A stretch of DNA of 64,000 nt, from positions 21,047,870-21,111,869 of the forward strand of contig NC_088712.1 of NCBI RefSeq assembly GCF_963576615.1, in the 5' to 3' direction. Within the stretch, counting starts at the first letter, position 1. Each line of letters begins with the position of its first letter. Source of the DNA: Watersipora subatra (taxonomy: Eukaryota > Bryozoa > Gymnolaemata > Cheilostomatida > Watersiporidae). The translations under genes and the position numbers were made by a program. This document shows, one piece after another, positions 23,187 through 36,316 of this stretch. The notes below the pieces were generated by a model that saw only the letters and a program-made list of their open reading frames with translations, searched no databases and was not told the DNA's origin.

Positions 23187-25892
23187 TATAATATATAGAA
23201 CAAGTAACTTTCATCTAGATACATTTTAATTTAGTTTAAATAGGAATTAAAAATTTGTGTTCAGAATCTACACAAAAAAGTATTACATTATTTTTGCAAC
23301 AATCGAAATGGAAATGTATGTTTTTGGAATTATCTTCTCATGTAATTACCAATTCAGATAAGGCAACCTTTCTCTATACGTTTTCTTTCAGCTTTTCAGA
23401 ATGCTACTTGAATGACGTAAATCAAATAAATAGATAAATTAAATTTTCAATGAGAATTTCAAAAGTTCACTAAATGTTGATCTTCACCACTATGTCACTG
23501 TTTGATAAGAAAATGAAGTCAGCTTTGGATTTGTGCGATCTATGCAATAAAGTGGTAATCATGTGCACCTTGAGAAATCAAAGGCTATTTTTGATGAGTT
23601 GAAACATTGTTGTATTTTTTGCATGTAATTTTAGATTGTAGGCATGTATACATACGTGTACATACATATCCATATACACATGCATGCATAAATATACATA
23701 CATATTTATACATATGCATATAGATTTATGCAAACAAATGTATATACATGTACATATGTATGTGCACATATCTATCTACATATGTATACCTAAATACATA
23801 TACATATACGTATATCCAAATGTATATACATGTATATACTTACTAGCTGTGCTAACCGGCGTTGCCCAAGTAATAAAAAAATCTTTAGTCAGAAAATTGA
23901 TTTGTATTTAACATATAATTACATTTGTCATTCTAACTTTCAAACTACATATCATGAGAGAAGTGTTTTGTATGGTTGAAATATATTAAGGAATTATTAA
24001 GAAATGATAAGAAAATTAATAAGACTGCGACGCCAGTCTTATTATAGTCGGGATTATAGTAACGATTATTCGGCACTCCCGTATGGTAGTCGGATTGGTG
24101 CAGTTGTTAGGGTGGTGGTATTGTAAGTAGAAAATCATGAGTTCAAGCCCTGTGCATAGCAATATTTTATGAAACACTTTATTATTTCTTCAGTGCGACT
24201 TTATCAAACAAGATTACAAGATGATTGGAGTTTTACAGGCACCAGTACACTAGCAGTCATGTTAGCAAAAAAGATCACCAGTGTAATAAGTATCTGCCCA
24301 AGCATTCCACAATGCAGAAAGATGGTTGAATAGTGCAGTCGGTGTTGTGCTCGGTTGGGAACCTGAATATTAGAGTTTGATTCCGTGCGGTGTAATCTCT
24401 TTTCATAACACCTTTTCTCTATTGAACTTGGCATGTCTTTGGAGAGACGAATGCTGCTTTTATTATAGTAAAGACTAGCTGTGGTACTCGACGTTGCCCG
24501 GGTAATAAAAAAGTCTTTGGTCAAAAAATTGATTTGTATTTAACATATAACAAAATTTGCCATTCTAACTTTCAAACTACATTTCAGAGAGAAGTTTTTT
24601 GTGTGGTTGAAATATATTAAGAAAAAAATAAAACAACTTTGAAGGTTTGCAAACTTTGTTAAACAACTATAACTTTCAAACTTTATATCGTGAGGAAAAT
24701 GATATGACAAAATGTTTAGACACTATTATTTACTAGTTCAGTACTGCAAAAGAAGGTTTCATGTTAGGAGACACTAGAAAATACTTAACAACTAGAAGAT
24801 AGAATGAGTCAAAACGAAGCAAGAACTAAATCGCATCTGGAAACTGAGGCCAAGCAAACGATAAGTTGAATAATTATTTTCAAAAGTTTTTATTTTGCTC
24901 TTTGCATGTATTATAAACATTAATTGTTTATGTCCATAGTTTTTTATATTTATTTGTATGATTTGATAGAATATCATTATATACATGTAGCTTATAAATG
25001 TGCAAATTTTCATCATACCATTTGCCGTTATCTAAACTCAGCTTTCGATGAATCGAACTCATATTTGATTGCTCACAAAGAGCCATCTTTGGCTGCGAAC
25101 TGTAGCAGACTTAGCCCTGAGTGCAATGAGCTTTCATACAATATCTGTATATAACCACTGTTTGAGATAATTGATTTGGTTCAACCATAGACAGTTGCTG
25201 AGTTTGTACATACGAACACACATCACTCTAGTCTGACTTCCTACAACTACTCCTACAGCTCTGCCAGGTGGACACGATTACCATTCTTCAACCAACAACC
25301 ATTTTCAATTTACTGGCCACCAATCTCTATTGTTACACTGGCTACTAAGTTACTTGCATCATTCCATACTTCATCCTACTTTACCCGGGCTACTAACCAC
25401 ACTTCTCCTAAAGGATCATCATTATAAATCTTTTTCAATATCTCAGAGATATTGAAAATGTCTGACGAATGTCGGAACAACCAGTCAATTGTTTGTTACC
25501 CTTCTAAGTAATCTGCAGGGGGCTCTGAACCAGATGTCTATACTAGGTCGCCGACCCACCTGTTTCCTACAAAAAGAAAACAACTGCCTGTTTATAATAT
25601 TTTCAACGATAATGATGATGTGAATTTGGAATTGTGTGCACATTAAGTTTGATTAGTGTTTCAATGGATATTCGTGTTACGGATTAACACGAGTTCTCTG
25701 ATGAAAAAAGGTAATAAATTCTAGGAAGGATGTTTTATTGGAAGGAAAAGATGGCATATGTATGACTGACAGTGAACAGGTACTAGTCTTTTGTAAAATT
25801 GCAGCGGCAAAAGGCTGGTAACCACTTTGCAAACCATTATTTGAAAGTTTAAAAACAGAGAAAGTGTGGTGTTGAATAAAATACTAAATTAC
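23187..25892. other. Intergenic repeat-rich interval
   Basis: Contains a TACATA/TGTATG microsatellite (about 23640-23835) and two reversed Helitron-type 3' ends starting CTAGCTGTG, at about 23845 and 24476. Their following sequences are alike for about 150 bases. Near 24100-24160 and 24310-24390 are tRNA-like stretches with B-box-like GAGTTCAAGCC and GAGTTTGATTCC. A 60-codon open stretch at about 25232-25432 (+) has no recognisable motif. No convincing exon was found. Confidence 0.5.
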
Positions 25893-26020
25893 GTTAATAC
25901 TAATAACCTTTGTGCCAATGGAATGATAAGAATTCAGAATTCTTCTTTGAAATTCTACTATAGTTATACTCCTAGTAGTAGCTACTTGTGTGTAATGTAG
26001 CATATGTAGTCTAAGTGACT
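25893..26020 (+). promoter_or_regulatory. Conserved upstream region of the first four-helix gene
   Basis: This block directly before the ATG at 26021 is closely matched by 36317-36438 before the second gene. Shared pieces include GTTAATACTA, ATGGAATGATAAGAATTC and CTCCTAGTAGTAGCTACTTG followed by TGTGTAATGT. Conservation by common descent is certain; a promoter or 5' UTR role is inferred from position. Confidence 0.5.
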
Positions 26021-29000
26021 ATGCTGAACCCTTCAGCACACCCTCATTTTGAGGCAGACTATGTAGAGGTTGCAGGTCAGAGCTTGTGCTGCTGCTGTAA
26101 AGGTTGCTGTCAAATAAGCTTTGGTGTGACGCTAGGCGCAGGCCTATCAACAGTAAGTGCTTTTAATTATCTATTTAATAGAACATTTGCCTTTTCCATC
26201 TGTGCTGCTTGAAAACTGTATCAACAAACAGAGAGCTTTTTGTTTCGGCTTCTTTTTATTGCTTTCATTTAGATCTTGAAATTATACTGTGTCTGTTTGT
26301 AGTTTTGGAGTGTCTTAGCAGCTTCTCTGGCTATAGGAGGAGTGGGTGAGTGACACATGGAGCAGGTGCTTTTACATGTAGTAGTGATATTCTATACCTC
26401 TGTAAATAAACTCATACTGTATTAGAAATTGTCTACTCTCTGTTGTAGACTACTATCTGTTTGACCTGGTTTTCAACACTATCTTCTTATTCACATATGT
26501 ATTTGTGGCTTTCATTGCCTTTCTTGCCTACTTAGCAAAAGTAAGTGCTTATTTCTAAGTTCATGCTTTGTTTATGTTTTCACCTTAAAGATTGAGCACA
26601 TCTGTGACTATCATAGTGCTGCAGTAGTTTTTCAAATTTCAGATCTCAAGAAAGGCGGAGTAAAAACAAAAAATATGAAGCTTTTTCTGCTTTGGATTCA
26701 GTACTTGAAGATGCCTGCTCTTTTAATATACAAATTATAGTTTGAAATGTTGTCAAAAGCTTGAAAGAAAAACTTGTTTTCTAATCTTGGAACAGGTTGG
26801 ATATATTCAAATTGTTTCTGATGAGAAAACAACTTTGGGATTTGCAGAAACTACTTTGCAAACAGCCTTCTTAGGCAGATTGCAGTCGAAAACTGACGTT
26901 GAAATGCACTTCAAAACCGACTTGAACATCTTTTTGTTTCCTATAAATTTGCAATATCGTCAAATCTATATGCATTTTGCAGGCAATATACCAGTTACAG
27001 TGGTCACTTACACTATATAACACTCTGGTTGCTGTGTACACCCCTTGTATTGCTCACAGGCTATCAAATGTTTGCTAGTCACATATGACTACCAATATCT
27101 AGTATTCAAATATTCAAATCTGCGCAGAATTGATCTACCTGCTTACCTACTCAGTACTGTTTACTTACTTACGAACTTACTTTGTTAAATCTCCACGAAT
27201 ACCTTGTAAGACCTTTTAATAGAGTTGCACTTTTAAAACTACTTATTCTCTTACTATCTACCTACCCTTTCAGAACTGCCTACCTACCTTTTCAGAACTG
27301 CCTACCTTACCTTTCAGAACTGCCTACCTACCCTTTCAGAACTACCTATCTATCCTTTCAGAACTGCCTACCTACCCTCTCAGAACTGTCTATCTACCCT
27401 TTTAGAACTACCTACCTGCCCTTTCAGAATGGCCTACCTACCCTTTCAGAACTATTTACCCTTTCAGAACTATCTACCCTTTTAGAACTATCTACCCTTT
27501 TAGAACTACCTAACTTTTCATACCTGCCTACCATTTCAGCTATTGCTACTTACTCTTGAAAACCTTTTAGTTGTGTTTACAAACCTGTCAGCTTAACCAT
27601 CCAGACCTGTCAATCTAACATTTCACACCTGCCTTTTAACCTTCCAGACCTGCCAACTTATATTTAAGATGCATTTTTCATATCTATCATAGATTTTTAT
27701 TTTATACAGACAAAGCTGTTCTTCATCTATATCCCATATTTGTTCTGCACCGCTTTATACACCTTCTTATTGGCTGTTAGTGGGTGCCTAGGAATCTCTG
27801 CCGGTGAGTCCTACATGATATATTTTATTATATTACTTAATAAAATATTCCATATGATTTAATGTCAATAAACAATATCATATCACATTATGTTTTGTTG
27901 TGTTATACTATTTTGAACTATATTTTATTTTATTATTATATATCATATTATCTCATCTTTTAATGTACTATATCATATTATGTCAAGTTATGTAATCTCA
28001 TTGTGTTAATTTATATTAAAATATGTTATTATGTGTTTTTATACTATACTTTAGTATCCAATATAATGTCATGCTACATTATGGTATATCATGTTTTGCT
28101 ATGTTTGCTACATACACACTATGGTTTGCTATAGTTTTTATCTTATATTATGTGACAGCAACTTATAATAGGTCATTATCAATAATTCATTATTTTATTG
28201 TGTTACATTGTATTATGGCAAAAAATACATATTATATCATTGTATTTTATATTATTTCCCATTATATTATTATGCTATGTCAGGTTAAATTAAATCATGT
28301 TTTTATATCATTATCTAACTGTATCATTATATTTCATTTTAAAATGAAATACTATATATTATTATTATGTTGCACTAATGTTATACTATGTGGTATTATA
28401 TTATATCAGATTTTATGTTCCGAGTTATAAACCTTTCTAGAAAAATTAAAACAGGTGTGAATTATGTTTGGAAAAAGAACCATAGCAGCCATTACGCTAG
28501 CTTGAAAAGATTATACAGCCAAATTAAAAGCCAATCAGATGAATGCAACCGTTGAATGTGCAATCTTGATTATAAACTAAGATTACATTTGTTATTTCTT
28601 GACTTTTTTAACTACTATTTTTGCTACTATTACCTATTTTTTAATTTTTAATTTTTAAACGTGTCATTTCTATTTCAAATGTGTTGTTACACTTCTATTT
28701 CCGGTTTTTTGTAAGATTCTAATACTAAATCGGTAATATAATATAATACTTTTCACCGGACAATTGTATTATCTCGAGTAGGAATAGTCGCTACATTCTC
28801 TCTCCATTTGGTCAGACAAAGACAGTATGAAATCTTATTTTTACATTTGTACCACTATCGAGAGGTACCAGTATCGTCGTATTCAAACTTTTGATAGATA
28901 GCTTCTGCTGGAACAGTAACTTTTTTATACACACACATTTTATGCAAGAACTGTTATTATTAACTCAACATATTCAAGATTTATATTTTTGTTTTCCCAG

Positions 29001-31802
29001 TTTGTATTAATTGTATTATTACCAAATCATCTTTTATTGTAATTGAAGCAAAACAGATTTAATTTGGCTATTACTTGCTAATTATTTTACATTTACATTT
29101 AAACACATTTATATTTGTTTTATTTTGTTTTAAAATTATTTGAGCTACAAAAAAATTTTTCCTCATGATATGAAGTTTGCAAGTTACAGTTGTTTGACCA
29201 AGTTCGAAAACCTTTACAGTTGTTTTATGGTTTCTCTTAACTTATTTGAACTGCACAAAACACTTTTCTCTTGATACGACATTAGAAAGTTAGAATGGTA
29301 AATGTTTCATATGCTAATTAAAAATAAATTTTCTTTGCAAAGACTTTTATTACCCGGCATTCATCTAGTCATTGATGAAGCTAGTCTGTGAGTAGCCATA
29401 ATTCCTAACCTTCTTGTATTGTTGTATAGTCTAAAGGTCACACATACAAACTCTGCTGTATTTTAGCTGTCACGCGTGCTGCTGACCGTCATGGTAATCT
29501 TCAGTGGGTGATGAATATTCTACTTTGTTATATAATGGTATGTAGCTTTTTTTACTATATGATATTTAATACTAGCTGTGCCTCTCGGTGTTGCCCGAGT
29601 GTTAAAAATCAGCTTATAAACTAAGTAAGCTAGTTAGCTTCCTAATTCTAAGCTAGTAATTCCAGTAAGCTAGTTAATAGGTGCTAGGCTTCTAAATTAA
29701 ATGGTGGCAGGCCATGACGTTGCATCATCATTGTTGTCCAGCTACAGCTATTCTAATAATAACTATAGCTGGAATGACAGACAGACGAAAGACAGGCGAC
29801 AGACATACTTTGAGAAATATACATGTATATATATATACACTTGTATACATATATACACTTGTATATATATATATATTATTTAAACTATTCATGTGCCTGT
29901 TAATTATTAATATTTAGTTAACAACTATTTGTTTAATAAATTATTTCTAAAATTTATTATTGATATTGGCATTATTTTGGTTTGAAAGTACATAATTTTA
30001 ATCGGTTTGCCTTACAATTGTTTAGCTTTTCATACTTTTCCAGTAATAATTGATAGTAAATTAAGAGTTGTGTTTTTATCGCAACTCTTCATTTGAAGGC
30101 ATAGATTTGTTTCTCATAGAATTTTGCTGGGTATATCTCTGTGAACTGTTGCACTGTTTTTTGTCAGAATGTAAACGTATACATTTTAAGCCTAGCGTTA
30201 TATTTAGCCTTTTGGAATTCCTTATTGTCAGTGTAGACATTCTAGGTTTGCCAACAGTTGTAGCAAAGCAGCCAATCAACACTGAATACTATTGTGGTGA
30301 CTTGCTTGAACTGCCAGATGTGTCAGCTGATAAAATGAGCCCTGATTGGTTCAGAAAATTTTACCATAGCTCACTCTGAGTGGAGCACATTTTGACAAAT
30401 CATGGACCACAGAATATTAACAGTTTATTTTTGGAGCAGTTAGAGCTGCATGCATTTCCTATCCCCATCAGTGGCTTTTAAAAAAATGTATAATAAAATA
30501 TAAATAAAAATCTAAATAAAAATCATTCATTAGTCAGTAACTTTAAACTTCTACACTACTGGTGGTCTCATTTGGTAAGATTTAGGTAATCTTCAAACTG
30601 GAAGCATGGGAAACTCCTGTAAGAAAAGGTCTTTTTAGATATGTCTGTTTTTTATTTGTTTTATAGATTAATGTTATTTTTGGTATAAAGTTTAATTTGT
30701 ATTACATTTTTCTCATACAACCTTTAGTTTTATTTTGCAAACCAACATTCAATAATATAATCAGTAACAGCATTAAAATAGATATCAGAGAGTTACGAAT
30801 ACATGTATGTACAATACGGTGCAGCTGTTTATTATGTATACCGTATTTTACAACTATTATAGCTATTTATATTTATATATTGCAGTTATATTATATATTA
30901 CATTATTAGTATTATATTACATTATGATATAATATACTATATTTATTACAGCAGAGCAATAACAAAAACCTTTGTTTAGCTAATCGTTATTTTACAATTT
31001 CAGGAAAATTTATATAAGAAAATAACTAAGCAATATGTTACATTAACAACAAACAAGTAAGTTTTTTTTAAATCTTTTTTTATCATGTAAGGTTTTTAGC
31101 TTCCTCAAATTTTTAAATGATTGATGTTGATATGATTGTAAAATCTGTCTGTTGCTAAAAATAAGTTCTTTTTAGGCATGGAACCTGTTCTATTCCTCGA
31201 AGACTGTCCACCACATGAGACAGTATTATACAAGCTTGCAATTTCCTTTTTTGCCGACCAATCAGAGTATAGTCGCTCCTATAAACCAACACGGGGTTTA
31301 CAATCAGGGTTTGGGAGGAGTACATCCTGTAGCTGATGATTTGCCAGTTGTTCATTCAACTGCAACACCTCATGTGAGAAAATCGGTATCTAGGCTTTCT
31401 GGCCGGCAATCCATTCCACTACCTCCAATACCTCCACCGCAAGCAGGAGCATCAGAACAACTAACATCAGTTAGAAGACTGACTGTATCTTCAGCACCTC
31501 CTCGACCACCTCAACCACAATGTACACAAAAAAAATCTTCTATCAGGCCGGTTGCTCCTCCGCTTCCTCTTCCGGCTCTGCCAGCGAGACCAAAACGACG
31601 ATCAACGACAAGGAATATTAGGAAACCCACTATATCTTCACCACCTCCACAACCTTCCCAACCACACATTTCAAGACGAAAATCTTCGAACAGGCCAGCT
31701 GTACCTCCACCAGTTTCACCTGGAAGGCAATCAACTGTTAAGACTTCCAGCAGACAGTCGATACCTAAGGCTCCCCCGATACCAAGCAAAATGTTACATT
31801 AA
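26021..31802 (+). CDS. Four-helix membrane protein with Cys-rich N-terminus and proline-rich tail, copy 1
   Basis: Exons: 26021-26152, 26303-26345, 26449-26540, 27710-27803, 29467-29537 and 31176-31802, all with GT/AG borders and matching phases; 353 codons including TAA. Residues 1-30 hold a run of cysteines (C-C-C-C-K-G-C-C), a likely palmitoylation site. Four hydrophobic helices follow at about 33-58, 62-88, 92-118 and 133-152. The tail from about residue 160 is cytosolic in style: basic, Ser-rich and full of P-P-x-P motifs of the SH3- or WW-binding kind. The topology resembles MARVEL or other four-pass proteins, but I cannot name a family. ATG 26021 is chosen because the paralogue starts at the same place. 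Compared with the paralogue the tail is shorter and its last small exon is absent. Confidence 0.8.
27240..27545. repeat. CTACCTACCCTTTCAGAACT tandem repeat
   Basis: Around 14 degenerate copies of an 18-22-bp unit in intron three of copy 1. Copies carry TTTCAG, an acceptor-like motif. Two copies survive near 39343-39376 at the equivalent place in copy 2, so the repeat predates the gene duplication and then expanded in copy 1 or shrank in copy 2. Confidence 0.85.
28890..29372 (+). mobile_element. Helitron-like fragment, second family
   Basis: Ends TTATTACCCGGCATTCATCT AG|T. Its body, from about ATACACACACATTTTATGCA on, matches 55635-56131, which also ends in CTAGT. No clear 5' terminus was found. 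Confidence 0.45.
29572..29822 (-). mobile_element. Short Helitron-like element in intron five of copy 1
   Basis: On the minus strand, the TTTCTCAAAGTATGTCTGTC leader and GTCTGTC motifs lead to a 3' end at CTAG (29572-29575) behind the hairpin GGGCAACACCGAGAGGCAC. The 5' border is blurred by an adjoining TA-rich microsatellite. The corresponding intron of copy 2 lacks it. Confidence 0.55.
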
Positions 31803-32599
31803 CAACATGGAAGCAGGTGCTTTGGAAAAAATTCATTCTTTAAAATGTTCATTTTTGAAACAATTAAATGAATGATTTAGATACGAATAGAAACATGATT
31901 TTTTTTAATTTGTCTGTTGCTAAAAATAAGTTCTTTTTTAGATGTAGAACTTGTTCTATTCTTCTAAGATTGTTCATCACATGAAACAGTATTATACAAG
32001 CTTGCGAATTCCTCTTCTGACGATGAATCAGAATATATTCGCTCCTATAAACCAACGCGGTCTTTACAATCAGAGTTCGGAGGAAGTACATGCATCCAAC
32101 AGCTGATGATTTGCCAGTTGTTCATTCACGGACAACAGCACACATGAAAAATTTGGTGTTTAGGCTTTCTGGCCCACAATCTGTTCCTCCATCACCACCA
32201 GTAGCATCATAATCAAGGTCAGTTAGGAGACTAACGGTATCTTCAGCACTTCCTTGACCGCCTCAACCGTAACCTGCATGAAGAAGATCTATCTGGCCGA
32301 TTGCTCTTCGCTTCCATCTGCCTGTACCTTTGCCTGCAGCCTTAAAAAGACGATCTACGATAAGGAAATGTGGCAAACCAAATATATCTTCACCACCTTT
32401 TCAACCTTCTTAACCAAAAAGTTTGAGAACAAAATCTTATGTCAGACCCGCTGTAGTTCTACCAGCCGCACCTGGAAAACGGTCAACTGTTAAGACTTCC
32501 AGCAGACAGTCGATACCTGAGGCTCCTTCGCTACCAAGCAAAATATTACAATAACAACATGGGAGTAGGTTCTTTCGAAAGAATTCATTCTTTGAAATG
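31803..32599 (+). pseudogene. Decayed second copy of the proline-rich tail exon
   Basis: From about 31863 the sequence repeats the 5' flank, acceptor (TTTTTTAG, exon start 31942) and body of exon 31176-31802, about 766 bp further on. The second codon is TAG where copy 1 has TGG, and indels shift the frame afterwards. The end of the exon, with the TTAAGACTTCCAGCAGACAG motif, is recognisable at 32490-32510 and the AAATATTACA equivalent follows. It cannot encode the tail. Confidence 0.8.
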
Positions 32600-33150
32600 T
32601 TTCACTTTCTGAAACAATTAAATAAATGATGTCGATATGATTGGAAACATGTTTTTCTGCAAAGTCTATTTGTTGCCATGAGTGGGTTTTTTGTTTTAGA
32701 CATGGAACATTTTTTATTCTTTTAAGGTTTTCTATCAAATAAGACAGTTTTATACAAGTTTGTGAATTTCTTTTCTGCCGATCAATCAGAATATAGTCGC
32801 TCCAATAAACTAATATTATTTTAACAATCAGGGTTTGGGGGAGTATATTTTGCAGTTGATGATTTTCCGGTCATCTATTCACAGTCAAGTCCTTGGTAGC
32901 AAGGTTGTTAGCTGAGATTCGGTACCACCATGTCCAGCACCAACTCTACCTTCTCTGACACCTCCAACATCCTAATTCTTTTACCTTCCCTTCTACATTC
33001 CCCTCTACACTTTCCTCAACTTCTTTTCTCACTTGTCCTCCACCTTCCTCACCACTTCCACCAGCACCACACTGACTAATGACAATTTTGGATTCTAACA
33101 GACTAACTGTATCTGTACCACTTATTTTCCCTGTTAGCAAAAATGTTTAC
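32600..33150 (+). pseudogene. More decayed third copy of the proline-rich tail exon
   Basis: The flank and acceptor (GTTTTAG, exon start 32700) are again repeated, about 758 bp after the second copy. ACATGGAACA and the ATCAGAATATAGTCGCTCC block are clear, then the match fades into a CCTCCACC-rich remnant near 32930-33075. Several stops make it non-coding. Confidence 0.7.
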
Positions 33151-33559
33151 AAGGAAGATTTTCCCTCAGGCAAAAATTGGTTAAGTTATGAAACACCGTT
33201 CTAATTATAGTAAACATTAGCCATAGCAGATCTTGCATATATATAGTTTTCAAATATATGACTTTCAAGAATTGTTAACTTTTAGGGACACTTTCTTGAA
33301 TTTTATATTTCTGTGGAGAAAAATTTTTTTGCTGTCACACTCCACAATATGTACACACAAGCCAAATAGTGTAATGCTAAAACTAGCGACCGAAAGTGAA
33401 TTAGGAAATGTGCATGTAAATATGGCTTGTACTTTTTTGCATTTGTGGAGTCCGACTCAGCTTTGCGTCATGATCATCTGCCATGTTTGGCAACTTTAAC
33501 AATATTGCCTGGCAACTAGGGTGGGAAAGAAGAAGTGTCTGATGCAAGCATTTCCTTGC

Positions 33560-33990
33560 TTAAAAGCAGCAGTTTAGTGCTCGTAGAAAACCCTTACAGG
33601 ATAGATGGCCAAAAGACGTGCCAGGAGTGCACACTCCGATGGACCGATTGGTCGACTGACTTGGAATAGATAATGCGGATGCTCCGACCTCTGGCCTATC
33701 AGTTCAAGGCATCTCATTGCAACAGGGCTGGGTATGTCAAGGACTTCATCAGCCAGTTTAAAGAGGTAAACTAGACAAAGGAGGCTATCCTGCTGTACTT
33801 TAAGTAAGCTTTAAAGAAGGAAACCAAAGACTGTGAGCGACCCGGATCTGTAGCAGCAGTCATTGACACATTATGGGTCAGGTTTGGACTGTCTCCTCAA
33901 CAGGATCAAAATCTGCTTAGTTCTCTGAGCTTTCTGTTGGAGCATGCCTTAGACGTAGAGCAACTGATCTGTAATAACTGCCTATGAATT
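33560..33990 (+). pseudogene. Possible retroelement gag-like relic
   Basis: A stretch about 140 codons long reads as a globular protein with three stops: Y-V-K-D-F-I-S-Q-F, then K-K-E-T-K-D-C-E-R, and L-S-P-Q-Q-D-Q-N-L-L-S-S-L. Stops occur after QFKEVN and LLYFK. The style suggests a gag or capsid segment, but no diagnostic motif (zinc knuckle, protease) was seen. It may equally be a decayed host exon. Confidence 0.25.
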
Positions 33991-34049
33991 TCTGCAACTC
34001 ACTAAACAACCCTCTTCTCTAGTGAAACATGTTGGCAATGCTCACCCTT

Positions 34050-34332
34050 ACTGTAATTATAGGTGTAATTATAGATGTAATTATAGATGTAATTATATAT
34101 GTAATTATGGATGTAATTATAGATGTAATTATAGATGTAATTATAGATGTAATCATAAATGTAGTCATAGATGTAATCATGGATGTAATCATAGATGTAA
34201 TTATATATGTAATTATAGATGTAATTATATATGTAATTATAGATGTAATTATAGGTGTAATTATAGATGTAATCATGGAAGTAATCATAGATGTAATTAT
34301 AGATGAAATTATAGATGTAATTATAGATACTA
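34050..34332. repeat. 12-bp tandem repeat (TGTAATTATAGA)
   Basis: About 23 copies. The unit length is a multiple of three, so several frames on both strands stay open and give tetrapeptide repeats (VIID, CNYR, YNYI). I see no sign that any is translated. Confidence 0.9.
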
Positions 34333-36313
34333 GAAATTCCCCTGTCATACAGCCCAGGACCAAAGTGATAAAGGAAAAAAGAAAGGGTACTGCTAAAGAT
34401 GAACTGTAAAGACATTGGCTGGCAAGGCAGGTTGGTCAACGCATCAATGGAGGACAATGATGTCAATTTGTTGTAGTTGGGGAGGTAAATTTATAATAAA
34501 ATCATTTACGTTCTGAGAGAAATTGATGACATGACTTCTAAACCCAAATTAGCCACCACACGAAAGACGGAATATTGACAATATAGGATTAACCTGAGCA
34601 ATGAGTAATTGTTCTATAAGTGTAAGAGAAGATAACAATTCAACAGATGGACCTGGGACCATATTGTTGGCTGCACTGAATTTATTAACAGTGTTAGGTC
34701 TAACTTGTTGGCCCGTATGACATAGTTGTATTTGAGCATTGTATGTAATGAAATGTTTCTCATTACATCCGGTACATGTGAGCTGTGATATGCTGTTGTC
34801 AAGTTTGCCTAGAAAGTTATTACGCAGTTCTTAAAAATAAGGACAATCTAAAGATTGAAAATGAGGAATGTAATGAAGGGGGCAGCATTGGGAGGAGCAA
34901 TATTGTTTTGTGCAATATTTTCATGGTCAATGACGTCCATAAAGTCATGATCATCATCTGGAAACAAAGGGGCTGCCAAGTCCATGTCATTTACATCCCC
35001 TACAACATCTACTAAAGAATTTTCTGAATCAGATAAGTTGTTGTTATTAATTTGAGTAGTGTGTTGTTGAACATTAGCATTTGATGTTGATGGTTGCTGT
35101 GAAGATCTTCTATTTATCTTCATATGGAGCTGTAATAATTGAGAGACACATAGACGGCGACAGCGTCAGCGACGTCCACAATGTGGTGTTCTGGGAAGTT
35201 TTATGTCCATGGTAGTTGTCAAGTTGTTTTGAAATTAAATTCAAAAAGTCAATTATGCAAAACAAAATGTTGTATAAAAATCACGCCTAATCTACTACTA
35301 TCTCAAACCTATGTTTTACAACAATAAAATAAATATTAATTAAAGCTGTAGGCCTAGCCTACTGTACTGTATGTAATTTAACAACAGCAATAATGAAATA
35401 TGTTTATATGTTTATATCTTTATAATATGTGTTAATAATATGTGTATAATAATATTTTTATATTATTATATCTCTGAAATGCAATATTAAAAGTAAAATG
35501 GCAAACTGCTGTGTAATATAAACAATTTGAAAGTTGGTTGTGTTGAATGTAGAATGGTTTTGATAGCGATCTGTAACAGAAAGCGAGCATCAGCATTCAC
35601 ACGTCTGGAGGTTTTCTGCAAATTGGAGCAAAATAAAAAAGACTTTTCGTCATAAAGGGGCATTGTAGTTCTGCCCTAGCTTGTACATAAGATGTAAAAA
35701 ATTTTGGCTAACGTTCTAAATAATTTAATGAAACCTTCGGTAATTGGACAAAAAAAACATAGGCTGATAAACTGTGTACCACAATTTCGTACTTGTAAAT
35801 CGGTCTACGCCTCAAACGGTCTACGTTTATTACAGAAACCTTCGAATAAATTCGATTACAAGTAAAAAATGCCATAGACTGATGAAATGAGCACGTTTTT
35901 CTCGTGAAATGCGCACTGCTAAATAGTTCTACAATCGGTCGCACGGCTTTATTGGCGTTTCAATTTTCGGTCTTAACTTTTATTAAACCGAGCTTTTCAC
36001 GCGTTTTGTGGCAATTTTCGTTCAAATTAATCTGTCTATTTGTGTATAATCCGATCAGATGGGTAAGTTTTAAGATATTATCGTAGGTTTACAAAGACTT
36101 GATAACATATTTAAATAGGTTTAAATGTGTTTTGTATCGTTATTATACTTTAACGACTTTAAATTCTGATGCCTAAATTTTTTGATGAAATTTCTTGACG
36201 AGGGTTCGTCTCATTGTTGATGAATAATTTTCGTAAGTTGTGTGCACATGCATTTATCATAAAAAATTCCACACTTCCGCTCCGCTCGTGTGGTCGTGGG
36301 AATATCATATACA
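34328..36313 (-). mobile_element. Helitron-like element, larger family (copy 1)
   Basis: On the minus strand it starts TCCCACGACCACACGAGCG (about 36313) and ends GGGGAATTTCTAG|T (34328). The same two ends and about 1 kb of body recur at 51114-52279. TC start, CTAG end and lack of inverted repeats point to a Helitron. Copy 1 carries 34390-35270, absent from copy 2, with an N/Q- and D-rich minus frame at 34848-35189 (MKINRRSSQQ near its middle) interrupted by one TGA. The frame is unrecognised. The left end touches the 12-bp repeat; the right end lies a few bases from the duplicated promoter of the second four-helix gene. Confidence 0.5.
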
Positions 36314-36316
36314 ACT

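Noticed and set aside
24100..24390. tRNA genes
   Set aside because: B-box-like GTTCAAGCC and GTTTGATTCC are present, but no complete cloverleaf could be drawn; likely tRNA-derived repeat pieces.
28023..28430. 135-codon hydrophobic frame in intron four of the first four-helix gene
   Set aside because: Low-complexity AT-rich repeats (TATTATG, TATATCAT) generate I/L/Y-rich codons; not conserved in the paralogue.
31004..31056. Extra exon in the first four-helix gene
   Set aside because: Good-looking AG and GT borders, but it would end in phase 2 while the next exon needs phase 0; the second gene has lost the AG at the same place and joins exons directly in phase.
31511..31789. Gly-rich minus-strand frame
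   Set aside because: Antisense shadow of the proline-rich tail exon (CCN read as NGG).
34002..34466. Long open frames on both strands over the 12-bp repeat
   Set aside because: Several mutually exclusive frames are open because the unit is a multiple of three and lacks stops; this is a repeat artefact.
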